Shown here one piece after another: positions 17,901 through 25,672 of a stretch of DNA of 64,000 nt; position 1 is the stretch's first letter, and every line of letters starts with the position of its first letter. The notes under the pieces are model-generated. The model ran no database searches. It saw only the letters and a program-made list of their open reading frames with translations, and was not told the origin of the DNA. Both the position numbers and the translations under genes were made by a program. This DNA is from Silvibacterium acidisoli (GTDB taxonomy: Bacteria; Acidobacteriota; Terriglobia; Terriglobales; Acidobacteriaceae): assembly GCA_022870745.1 (NCBI GenBank), contig CP085323.1, positions 4,154,001-4,218,000 of the forward strand, written 5' to 3'.

Positions 17901-19254
17901 ACCATGCGGCAAGGTTCTGGAGCTCCAGGCCGACCAGCAGGTCGCCTTCACGCTTCGCATACCTTTCCTCTGCAGCGGCCAGGCGTCTCCAGGCTGCGAC
18001 AGCGCGTGCCTCGTTCTCCAGCCATGCGCGCAGGGGCGACCATTGGCGGATGAGGCTCTCATGGCTGATGTCGACGATGACCTCATCGGAAAGAACCTGC
18101 TCCGATGTCCTTAGAAAGTTACAGTCCGAAGCGCTGAACGCTTCAACTATGGCGGTAACATCGCTGCGGTCTCCTGTCACCTCGACGAGTTCGAGAAAGC
18201 GGCAGGGCCGGCGAACTGCCGCAGCCACCCCGGTGCCACTTACCAGCGAGCGAAAGACTGTTTCAACATTGCGGATTCGTGCTGCGCCAAGAGTCGAGAG
18301 GATCTCCTCTCCGTGGGCGTCAACCGCTCCTGAAAGGCCGCCCAGACTGTCGTAGTCGGAGAGTCTCAGCACTACGGCGCTCCCGCCGGACTCGCGCGCG
18401 GCGCGCGCCCAGAGCCGGTTGAGCACATGCTGCATGAGGGGAAGCTGGTCTGCCCGGCGAGCGAGCTTCTCGGCCTGGTCGGCCCCGGGATCTTCAATCT
18501 CCCACGAAGCGAAGCTGCCGAGGTCATTCAACAACCTGTTCACGAGAGCCGGTTCGACGGTAAAACCCATCACACCGGCTGGACCTTCAATCGCCTCGCG
18601 GCATTCGTCGCGCGTCATTCTCGGAGTGAGGTAGAGCCCGGCATTGATCTTTTCGGCGAGGCCGGGCATCAGCGCGGAAGCGCCGAGAAACTCAGATCGC
18701 ATCGTCACCACGATGTGAATATCGATGCCTGCCAGCGTCGATGATTCAAGCAACAGCGAGACGAAGGCCTCGGCTTCTTCCTGGCGAGCGTAGTTACCGT
18801 AACGGAACAGCTCTTCAAACTGGTCGACGAGGAGCAGCAGGTTAGTGCCGCGCCCCAACTTGCTTCCGGCAACCCACTCCGCGAGAGAACGCGGACCACG
18901 GCGAAGAAAAGAGGCGAGAAGATCTATTGCCGCAGCTTCCGGAGGGTGTTCTTCAGTCGCAGTCAGCAAAGCGGCTGCGAGATTGCGGAGTGGATGACTG
19001 CCGGGATGAAAGTCTACAACCGTCCAGCGCGAGCCGGCCCACGGATGAAGCCCTAGATCCAACGCATCCAGAAGACCAGTCCGGACCAGCGAAGACTTGC
19101 CGCTGCCGGATGATCCGAGCACGGCAAGAAAACGTGTGGCCGCGAGTTGGTTCACCATGGCGTCGACACAACCATCCCTGCCAAAGAAGACGTCAGATTC
19201 TTCGCGGGTGAAGGCTCGCAGCCCAGGATAGGGAAGTCGTGCTGTCGCAGTCAT
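14986..19254 (-). CDS. STAND NTPase (nSTAND1-like) with membrane segment and TPR-like repeats
   Basis: A 1422-residue signalling ATPase. The N-terminus YPGLRAFTREESDVFFGRD is the hallmark entry of nSTAND1 proteins. Walker A is GSSGSGKSS at 47-55 and Walker B NLLLLVDQFEE near 138-148. A winged-helix-like part with VIVDISHESLIRQW follows near residue 395. A single membrane segment (GFVAGLAIALAIFVLLGIL, about 502-520) leads into a charged coiled coil (KARDEAKQQRDAAQSEVRR). The C-terminal ~850 residues are alpha-helical, with a Sel1-like YQDGFGVSKDAKKAAEL near 1105 and a TPR-like segment near 1240, the probable sensor. Its ATG overlaps the stop of the TIR gene by four bases, so the two are translationally coupled. 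STAND NTPases oligomerise on ligand binding; here it probably activates the TIR partner. Confidence 0.9.
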   Translation of the reverse strand: MTATARLPYPGLRAFTREESDVFFGRDGCVDAMVNQLAATRFLAVLGSSGSGKSSLVRTGLLDALDLGLHPWAGSRWTVVDFHPGSHPLRNLAAALLTATEEHPPEAAAIDLLASFLRRGPRSLAEWVAGSKLGRGTNLLLLVDQFEELFRYGNYARQEEAEAFVSLLLESSTLAGIDIHIVVTMRSEFLGASALMPGLAEKINAGLYLTPRMTRDECREAIEGPAGVMGFTVEPALVNRLLNDLGSFASWEIEDPGADQAEKLARRADQLPLMQHVLNRLWARAARESGGSAVVLRLSDYDSLGGLSGAVDAHGEEILSTLGAARIRNVETVFRSLVSGTGVAAAVRRPCRFLELVEVTGDRSDVTAIVEAFSASDCNFLRTSEQVLSDEVIVDISHESLIRQWSPLRAWLENEARAVAAWRRLAAAEERYAKREGDLLVGLELQNLAAWWESASPNPAWVKRQGGQFEQVRSFLTASREAEAQRLETARQQEITERNRLRGFVAGLAIALAIFVLLGILDYRSIQRLKETKANLVAESAEASKARDEAKQQRDAAQSEVRRTAAVLKDVSDTVQRYKGVVGASDLESALMKTLAGYQMDMYHIHPETVTASDIARDDYRRGQSFETVGDANEALTSYSMAFDEGRKAIAGELASHHPIPEPLLTNFINTGTRYAWFLFDIGEDSKGADVLREMTKVADIHHPEALSYPLLIAYSRRENSEARYAADHNEANIEKLHSLTAVNLAKRALAASDSDKDIDTRYFTITTYRNRSRDAEGSEKQYLAIQACRLADQLFTTAPSDSRSIQARIECLMDQARDVRVKGDYDQAKEKVGQAEEIARIGLKMDPKNQALLLDMARFETFLAETDSLEADKKSNGLQATQVSNIQFAHAIAAKEYMVRALSGRTLFQSNTTELRNLYDSCCNSLQQSDFPNQAIELEFYRDIAEAIAPTLNAFPKAPSFAYVAAEVSAKIAGMLKDDPAQRKEAIAYLSSAIAGFDKAGVMNDTSSFSEDYAAYCSNYSERAKLYAAEGKVELVQHDIARVKKVCSPVLARYPWDIYLRESILESDRVSGQSLFEAHRYKEALPIIESASYWGDIPSTKLLSRMYQDGFGVSKDAKKAAELDSLSEKQILERFTIPADFSGVKAPFNVYIRDWPPEYPYEGIDDQVIWLKQARGGTFPAAVIESFHKLQKIAKDNKVSFRELTIYAFNAATDKDKTVTAATDEKAQPNERAKTKLVVAQTLIKEEKWAEAAQDLEEARKLDPSAPNILELEVGILHDKLFQFDRAFELNAQLVESGGGIDDFVESHLTTSRFEACSALATLDREKTADKQMRLVMTALDFACLSADQRRDAALAEGHRLRTDVAELEKSTWSFAGTKRYITESPAFAQSSTEWVGLFDALEAGDKNKAQAELTALGIPQ

Positions 19255-20699
19255 TCCGCCAACTCCTCGAGCAGTTCACGAATCGCGGTCATGTCCCATC
19301 CCTGGGGGCAATTGATCGTATGCGCGTTGGGAAACGTCATCCTGATATCGGGCTTCGGCGAGGGCGGTCCACTGCAGATCGCAAGCAGTTTAGGATCTGC
19401 GTCGCGGCGAGGCTTCACCTTGCCAAAGAACCGTAACTGGCTTCGGATCCAGTCCTGCGTGGTGTCGCCGTAGATGAAGAGCAGTACATCGCAGTCGGTA
19501 AGATTTTCGGCGAGATCTTTGCGATTGGCTTCGGCTGAAGCTCCAGTGATCGGCAGGAATGTCGGCAGTGCCCGCCGCAGGCATTCCCGTTCGATCTCCC
19601 TGGCTATGGCCAGGTCGCTGTCGTCCGCATTGATGAAGACGGTCGGGGACTGCGATTTGACGGGAATTTTGCCCGGTGCCCGCACCCGCTTGCGAACGCA
19701 GCTAAGTACCTGTCCCTTAAACGCCTCAAGACCGGAGGAGATAACCGTTTCCGCCGTAGCAAGGCTCTTGTAAGCCGGATCCGTGATCTGGTCGAGTGCA
19801 AGCTCGGGGTGACGCCATTGCATGATCTCGACCCCGCAGGACTTTGCGGTGTTGTACTGGAACTGCGTATATCCGGGTGGTAAGTCGGGTGGAATCCGTC
19901 CGATCCGGCGGCCAAGAAGCTGCACGAAGAGATCTGCCTGGGCCAGATCCTGTCGTACGGCGGCCATGAAAGCCTCGCCCCCCTGAGGATAGCCGGTCCT
20001 GGGCCTTATCTCGATCTCGTCACCGTACTGGCTCAGGTAGCGGCGAAGCTGGTCGGCTTCTTCTTCCACGTCGTCCGTGGTCTGAGCGATCAGGACGGTC
20101 TTTTTCTTCCGCGGAGTTTCATCGTTTTCTACTGGCTTCGTTGTAAGTGGTTTAAGATCGCCCGAGTAGCGCATCTGCAGTAACTTCTCTTTGATGTCGC
20201 AGGCAAGGCTGTTTACTAATATTGAAAACTCCTGAGCGTCGAATACGGGCGAGAGCGCCATGGGTTTTCGCATCGCTCCGCCTGTCTTCCAGAAGGCAAG
20301 GCGCACCTGGTCGTCGAGTGGGGCCGGATATCTCTCGTTGGAGCTTAAGGGCAGGTATTCGATTGCGAATAGTCTTGAAAGGTCAGGGGCGCAGTTTGCG
20401 AAAGCTTCCAGTTCCTGAAGTGTCCAGCTGCGAGTGGCATAGCTCGGAGAAGCTACACCCAAAAAGAGCGCGGATTTTTTGACTGCTGAAAGAAACTCGG
20501 GGAGATGGAAGTTTGCTCCCACCGCCTGGCTTGCGAAGAAGACTTTCAGCGTGTCCATGCCGCCGAGGCGCTGACGAAGCGCGGGTTCGAGTAGATGAAC
20601 GAACTGAGTGACCCAGCCAGGTTGACTGTCAGGGGCGCTGTCGTCGATGTGCGCGTAGCTTACAAAAAGATCGTAGTCAAACCCCTGAGCGATTGCCAT
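19251..20699 (-). CDS. Multi-module TIR-domain protein
   Basis: 482 residues in three parts. Residues 1-150 are a TIR domain: the opening strand DYDLFVSYAHIDD, the motif VKKSALFLGVASPSYATRSW, and ELEAF with a candidate catalytic glutamate at E96. TIR domains of this kind cleave NAD+ in bacterial immunity. Residues ~200-340 (KTVLIAQTTDDVEEEADQL, QADLFVQLLGRRIG) look like the DUF4062/TIR-like fold that often precedes such proteins. Residues ~350-482 (PTVFINADDSDLAIAREIE, DCDVLLFIYGDTTQDWIRSQ) form a third TIR-like alpha-beta module. It is the first gene of a two-gene unit with the STAND NTPase (ATGA overlap). The likely role is effector or signal transducer in an abortive-infection type response. 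Confidence 0.87.
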   Translation of the reverse strand: MAIAQGFDYDLFVSYAHIDDSAPDSQPGWVTQFVHLLEPALRQRLGGMDTLKVFFASQAVGANFHLPEFLSAVKKSALFLGVASPSYATRSWTLQELEAFANCAPDLSRLFAIEYLPLSSNERYPAPLDDQVRLAFWKTGGAMRKPMALSPVFDAQEFSILVNSLACDIKEKLLQMRYSGDLKPLTTKPVENDETPRKKKTVLIAQTTDDVEEEADQLRRYLSQYGDEIEIRPRTGYPQGGEAFMAAVRQDLAQADLFVQLLGRRIGRIPPDLPPGYTQFQYNTAKSCGVEIMQWRHPELALDQITDPAYKSLATAETVISSGLEAFKGQVLSCVRKRVRAPGKIPVKSQSPTVFINADDSDLAIAREIERECLRRALPTFLPITGASAEANRKDLAENLTDCDVLLFIYGDTTQDWIRSQLRFFGKVKPRRDADPKLLAICSGPPSPKPDIRMTFPNAHTINCPQGWDMTAIRELLEELAE

Positions 20700-20947
20700 G
20701 ACCGAACCTTATACGTCACTCATAGGCCTTTGCCAACGTCGTTTTTGTAACTATATATAGTCGCTATTTATTAACTTGGAAATCTTCGTGAGCCCCTTAT
20801 AACGCCTTGTGAACTATGGTCGGCGAGAGAATTCAACGGGTTCAATGCATTGTGAGGCAGGTGTGTCGAGGCACAACTTGTTGATGTACGGCTTGCTCTT
20901 GTTGCGACCAGATAAAAGCGGGCGAAAAGACGCATTGTGAACTTACA
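20700..20947. promoter_or_regulatory. Divergent promoter region of the TIR/STAND and patatin genes
   Basis: 248 bp between divergent genes. The stretch 20738-20790 is AT-rich (GTAACTATATATAGTCGCTA) unlike the ~60% GC surroundings. It contains a TATATA dyad and is a likely promoter or operator shared by both units. No coding capacity was found. Confidence 0.45.
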
Positions 20948-21979
20948 ATGTCGCTGCCTATGAACTCCGATCTAAATGACAAGAAGCCATTCCGCATCCT
21001 TGCACTGGACGGAGGCGGCATTAAAGGGACTTTTACTGCGTCGATCCTCGCCACCTGGGAGAAAGTGACAGGGCTCAGGATCGCTGAGCACTTCGACCTT
21101 ATCGCCGGAACCTCAACAGGCGGAATACTTGCACTCGCTCTCGGGCTTGGGCACTCCGCGTCCTCCATTCAACAATTTTATGAAGAGCATGGTCCGGCGA
21201 TTTTTCCGGACTCAAGCTTTCTGCAGCGGCTTGGACTGACGGTCGGGCACCTATGGCGGCCGAAGTACAGTTGCGAACCGCTGCGGTCAGCGCTGGCTCA
21301 GGTCTTTGGAGAGCAGAAGCTCGGGGATTCGCGCTGCCGCCTGATTATCCCCACCTACGATGCGCTTCGCGGCCGGATTTTTCTGATGAAAACCGCGCAT
21401 CATCCCAGGCTGACCTTCGACCACGAGGCTCCTGCTGTGGATGTTGCACTGGCCACTTCGGCAGCTCCGACATTCTTCCAGCCGTCGCAATTCGGAAAGC
21501 ATGCGGGAAATCCCTACATCGATGGGGGCGTATGGGCGAACTCGCCTGGGTTGGCGGCAGTCGTCGAGGCACATCACTTTCTGGATGTGCCGCTTTCTTC
21601 CATCCGCTTGCTGAGCATCGGTACCACCACAGAATCGACCGCCATTCTGGACAAGCTGAACAGGGGGCCAGGAGGGTTGCTGAACTTCGGAGTATTGCGC
21701 TGGGCTCCGCAACTGATCGGTCTCCTGTTTCAGGCTCAGGTACAGTGCGCTGTTTCGGCAACGTCCCTTCTGCTATCCGAAGGCAACTTTGTCAGGGTCG
21801 ATCAGGTCACGCCGGAGGGTGTGTATTCTCTCGACTCGGCGCGGAAGATAGAGGAGCTATGCCAGCTGGGGCGCGGCCGTGCCGTCGAAAAGGAAATACT
21901 GGAGCCAGTGCGCAAACTGTTTTTGAACGGCACCCCTGCCTTGCCGTTTCAACACTTTCGTTCAGGGACTCGCACCTGA
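20948..21979 (+). CDS. Patatin-like phospholipase (CapV-like)
   Basis: 343 residues. The oxyanion motif DGGGIKG is at 21-27, the nucleophile elbow GTSTGG at 54-59 (Ser56), and the catalytic aspartate in YIDGGVWANSP (about D192). All elements of the Ser/Asp dyad are intact. Small patatins with the opening FRILALDGGGIKGTFTA closely resemble the phospholipase effectors of CBASS defence systems, which degrade the inner membrane when activated by a cyclic nucleotide. No CD-NTase gene lies in the window. It is instead divergent from a TIR/STAND pair. An alternative start is ATG 20960. Housekeeping lipid turnover cannot be excluded. Confidence 0.88.
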   Translation: MSLPMNSDLNDKKPFRILALDGGGIKGTFTASILATWEKVTGLRIAEHFDLIAGTSTGGILALALGLGHSASSIQQFYEEHGPAIFPDSSFLQRLGLTVGHLWRPKYSCEPLRSALAQVFGEQKLGDSRCRLIIPTYDALRGRIFLMKTAHHPRLTFDHEAPAVDVALATSAAPTFFQPSQFGKHAGNPYIDGGVWANSPGLAAVVEAHHFLDVPLSSIRLLSIGTTTESTAILDKLNRGPGGLLNFGVLRWAPQLIGLLFQAQVQCAVSATSLLLSEGNFVRVDQVTPEGVYSLDSARKIEELCQLGRGRAVEKEILEPVRKLFLNGTPALPFQHFRSGTRT

Positions 21980-22207
21980 ATGGGAACAGCTGAAGAACCC
22001 AGCCAATGAAGCTGGTCAGCCGCCGGCCGTCAGGCGCGGAATACGTTGGCGGTCATCGCCGGCACCGCCGGGAAGCATCTCTCAAACAGCCAAGCAAATC
22101 GTGACGGCCTGAGCGAATCCTATCAATGGCAGGTTATCCGGTCCGTACTATCATGAGGATAAGCCGACTCGGAATCGTATATGCCGGTTGCTGTTGAGAG
22201 GAGCGCG

Positions 22208-25186
22208 ATGTTCAAGGTCACGATCGATAACGTGGTATACGAGGCCGAAGAAGGCGAGCGGCTGCTCGACGCCATTCACCGTCATGGCGGGGAGGTCCCA
22301 CACGTCTGTTATCACCCGCAACTGGGGCCGATTCAGACCTGTGACACCTGCATGGTGGAAGTGAATGGCCAGCTTGTGCGCTCATGTGCGGCCAGCGTTA
22401 CGCCGGGCATGATCATCCAGACGAAATCGAAGAAAGCCGATGCCGCGCAGCGTGAGGCCTACAATCGCATCCTTAGCAATCACGTTCTTTATTGCACCGT
22501 CTGCGATAACAACAACGGCAATTGCACGGTGCATAACACCGAGAAGATGCTGGGTATCGAACACCAGGAGATTCCGTACCGCCCCAAGCCGTACGAAGAA
22601 GACCATACCAACCCCTTCTATCGCTACGACCCGCAACAGTGCATTCTCTGCGGACGCTGCGTCGAGGCCTGCCAGAGCGTACAGGTAAACGAGACACTGT
22701 CAATCCGCTGGGAAGATGCCCATCCCCGTGTGCTGTGGGATGGCGGCGCGAAGATCGGCGAATCGAGCTGCGTCTCCTGCGGACATTGCGTCACCGTCTG
22801 CCCATGCAACGCGCTGATGGAGAAGTCGATGCTGGGCCATGCGGGCTTCTTTACGGGACTGCCACGTCCGGCGCTCAACGACATGATCGACGTGGTTAAA
22901 GGCATTGAGCCTGAGGTCGGCTACGGAGCGATTCTTCAGCTCTCCGAGGCCGAGTCGGAGATGCGTGAATCGCGCGTCCGGCGCACGAAGACCGTTTGCA
23001 CCTATTGCGGAGTCGGCTGCAGCTTCGAGGTCTGGACCAAAGATCGCCACATACTTAAAGTCGAACCACAGGACGGTCCCACGAACGGTATCTCCACCTG
23101 CGTGAAAGGCAAGTTCGGCTGGGATTATGTGAACAGCGCTGATCGCCTGACGCATCCGCTGATTCGCGAAGGCGACACCTTCCGTGAGGCGACGTGGGAA
23201 GAAGCGCTCGGCCTGGTCGCCCGCCGCTTCGCTGAGATCAAGGAAAAGAACGGGCCGGACGCACTCTCTTTCGTCTCTTCATCGAAGTGTACGAATGAAG
23301 AGAGCTACCTGATGCAGAAGCTTGCTCGCGCTGTTATCGGCACGAACAACATGGACAACTGCTCGCGCTACTGCCAGGCTCCCGCGACGCAGGGGCTCTT
23401 CCGCACGGTGGGTTACGGTGGAGATTCGGGCATCATCAAGGACATCGAAAACGCCGGCCTGGTGCTGATTGTAGGAAGCAACACCGCTGAGAGCCATCCG
23501 GTGCTTGCGACCCGCGTGAAGAGCGCTCACAAGTATCGTGGACAGAAGCTGATGGTCGTAGACCTGCGCGAGCACGAGATGGCACGGCGAGCCGATCTGT
23601 TTGTGCGTCCGGTACCGGGCAGCGACATGATCTGGATGTCGGCCATCACGCGTTATGCACTCGATAACGGCCTCGCCAAGCAGGACTTCCTCGATAAATG
23701 GGTGAACGGGCTCGACGAGTACCGCAAGAGCCTGGAGCCGTTCACGATGGAATTCGCCTCGCAGAAGTGCGGCATTCCCATGGACACGCTGAAGCAGATG
23801 GCGCACATGATTATCGAAGCCAGCGGCGTATGCGTTCTGTGGGCGATGGGCGTCACGCAGCACAGCATGGGTTCGGATACTTCGACGGCCATCTCAAACA
23901 TGCTGCTTGTGACCGGCAATTACATGCGTACCGGCACCGGAGCGTATCCGCTGCGCGGCCACAACAATGTGCAGGGAGCGAGCGATTTCGGCGCGATGCC
24001 GAATAATTTCCCCGGTTACCAGAAGGTCGAAGACGACGAAGTTCGCGCGAAGTTCGAAAAAGGCTGGGGCGTCAAGCTGCCGCCGAAGAATGGCCTCGAC
24101 AATCACCAGATGATCGATGCGATCTACGAAGGCAAGCTCAAGTCGATGTACCTCTTCGGCGAAGAGATGAGCCTCGTCGATTCGAATGCCAACTTCGTCA
24201 GCGGCGGCCTTGAGAAGCTGGAGTTCTTCGTCGTGCAGGATATCTTCTTCAGCCATACCTGCCAGTATGCTGACGTGGTGCTGCCCGCAAGCCCAAGCCT
24301 TGAAAAAGAAGGAACCTTCACCAGCACCGAACGCCGCATGCAGCGCCTCTACGAAGTGCTGCCGCCGCTGCACGGCACCAAGCCTGACTGGGTCATCATT
24401 CAGGAAGTAGCCAACCGTCTCGGAGCCGGTTGGGAGTACGATCACCCGTCGCAGATTCTCGCCGAAGCAGCCGCGCTCACTCCGCTCTTCGAGGGTGTCA
24501 GCTTCGAGCGTCTTGAAGGCTTCAAGTCACTGCACTGGCCCATCAAGGCCGATGGTACTGACACACCGTTGTTGTACACGGACGGTTTCCATTTCCCCGA
24601 CGGCAAGGCAAAGCTCTTCCCCTTAAAGATCACAGAGACCACGGACAAGCCGAACGAGGAGTACGATCTGCACCTGAACAACGGGCGCATGCTCGAACAC
24701 TTCCACGAAGGCAACATGACATACCGTGTGAAGGGCATTCACGCTGAGACGCCGGACACCTTCGTCGAGGTTTCGCCGGAGTTGGCCGGAACCCGCGGTA
24801 TCGAAACCGGCAGCTGGCTCGAACTGGTATCGCGCTATGGCAAGGTGCGTGTACGCGCACTTGTCACCGATCGCGTGAGTGGCAACGAGCTATATATGCC
24901 GATGAACTCGACCGACAATCCAGTGAACCGGTTAACCAGCAGCCATACGGATGCGGCTACGCACACGCCAGCTTATAAAGAAGCTTCGGTACGCATGTCG
25001 GTGCTCGGCACTGTCGGCGACAACCCACTCGGCCGGCAGAACTTCCGGCGTCACAGCAATCCCACTCCTCAGCAAGGCGTGGAAGTGGAGCGCAAATGGA
25101 AGCGCGCCGACTACACCATGCCCGGCACCGGAGAAGGACTTGTACAGATACGTACTACCGGCTCCGGCACAGGTTCGGGTACATAA
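22208..25186 (+). CDS. Molybdopterin formate dehydrogenase catalytic subunit (ForC-like)
   Basis: About 992 residues. ATG 22208 is preferred because AGAGGAG precedes it by 5 bases; an earlier ATG at 22181 lacks a site. The N-terminus is a 2Fe-2S ferredoxin domain (VCYHPQLGPIQTCDTC), then a HxxxC-type cluster region (YCTVCDNNNGNC). Two 4Fe-4S motifs follow (CILCGRCVEAC, CVSCGHCVTVCPC), then the bis-MGD domain with CTYCGVGC. The metal ligand is cysteine in NCSRYCQAPATQGL (about C389), not selenocysteine, and is followed by Gln where classical enzymes have His. That variant and the DUF1641 gene 28 bp downstream match the Bacillus YjgC/YrhE (ForC) group, described as menaquinone-linked formate dehydrogenases. 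Electrons from formate probably go to the quinone pool. Confidence 0.92.
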   Translation: MFKVTIDNVVYEAEEGERLLDAIHRHGGEVPHVCYHPQLGPIQTCDTCMVEVNGQLVRSCAASVTPGMIIQTKSKKADAAQREAYNRILSNHVLYCTVCDNNNGNCTVHNTEKMLGIEHQEIPYRPKPYEEDHTNPFYRYDPQQCILCGRCVEACQSVQVNETLSIRWEDAHPRVLWDGGAKIGESSCVSCGHCVTVCPCNALMEKSMLGHAGFFTGLPRPALNDMIDVVKGIEPEVGYGAILQLSEAESEMRESRVRRTKTVCTYCGVGCSFEVWTKDRHILKVEPQDGPTNGISTCVKGKFGWDYVNSADRLTHPLIREGDTFREATWEEALGLVARRFAEIKEKNGPDALSFVSSSKCTNEESYLMQKLARAVIGTNNMDNCSRYCQAPATQGLFRTVGYGGDSGIIKDIENAGLVLIVGSNTAESHPVLATRVKSAHKYRGQKLMVVDLREHEMARRADLFVRPVPGSDMIWMSAITRYALDNGLAKQDFLDKWVNGLDEYRKSLEPFTMEFASQKCGIPMDTLKQMAHMIIEASGVCVLWAMGVTQHSMGSDTSTAISNMLLVTGNYMRTGTGAYPLRGHNNVQGASDFGAMPNNFPGYQKVEDDEVRAKFEKGWGVKLPPKNGLDNHQMIDAIYEGKLKSMYLFGEEMSLVDSNANFVSGGLEKLEFFVVQDIFFSHTCQYADVVLPASPSLEKEGTFTSTERRMQRLYEVLPPLHGTKPDWVIIQEVANRLGAGWEYDHPSQILAEAAALTPLFEGVSFERLEGFKSLHWPIKADGTDTPLLYTDGFHFPDGKAKLFPLKITETTDKPNEEYDLHLNNGRMLEHFHEGNMTYRVKGIHAETPDTFVEVSPELAGTRGIETGSWLELVSRYGKVRVRALVTDRVSGNELYMPMNSTDNPVNRLTSSHTDAATHTPAYKEASVRMSVLGTVGDNPLGRQNFRRHSNPTPQQGVEVERKWKRADYTMPGTGEGLVQIRTTGSGTGSGT

Positions 25187-25213
25187 ACCGCGAAGCGCGA
25201 AGAGGAGAACAGG

Positions 25214-25672
25214 ATGGCAAAGCCGATTGCATTTGAAGCGCCGAAGCGCGATGTTCGCGATGAGTTGAAGGCACGCCTCGAGGCCGCTCCGCTCGAGCAT
25301 GCCGAGGCGATCCTCGCCGGGCTCGAGGTGTTGCAGGGACTGCAGGACAAGGGCGTCCTCGACGTTCTGCGCGGCGCACTCGGTGCTGGCGAAAACATTC
25401 TCGAGATCATTGTCGCCGCCGCGAAATCTCCAGAAGCGATTCAAGGCTTGCGTACGCTGATGATCCTGGCCAAGTTGATCGGGACGATCGATCCCGATCA
25501 ACTTAAAGCTGCGATCGAAGGCAAGGGCAATGAAGATCCGTCGCTATGGTCGATCACCAAGCAGGCGCGCTCTAAAGATGGACTGCGTGGCATGGCCACG
25601 GCTGTGGGGCTTCTCGGAGTCTTCGGCGCTGGGCTTAACCGGCAAAAGGCGAAGCAGGACGCTGGTCAGTAA
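25214..25672 (+). CDS. DUF1641 protein, ForE-like formate dehydrogenase partner
   Basis: 152 residues, almost entirely helical, with the DUF1641 core EAILAGLEVLQGLQDKGVLD and ILEIIVAAAKSPEAIQGLR followed by LMILAKLIGTIDP. The C-terminal GMATAVGLLGVFGAGL is hydrophobic and may associate with the membrane. In Bacillus the homologues YjgD/YrhD are encoded directly after the formate dehydrogenase and act as ForE, the subunit that couples it to the quinone pool. Here the spacing is 28 bp with a good ribosome site (AGAGGAG), so the pair is an operon. It converges with the ggt gene, and the two coding regions overlap by 7 bp at their 3' ends. Confidence 0.88.
   Translation: MAKPIAFEAPKRDVRDELKARLEAAPLEHAEAILAGLEVLQGLQDKGVLDVLRGALGAGENILEIIVAAAKSPEAIQGLRTLMILAKLIGTIDPDQLKAAIEGKGNEDPSLWSITKQARSKDGLRGMATAVGLLGVFGAGLNRQKAKQDAGQ

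Noticed and set aside
20948-21979. CBASS operon
   Set aside because: The patatin resembles CapV, but no CD-NTase, cap2/cap3 or HORMA/TRIP13 gene is in the window, so a CBASS label is not supported.
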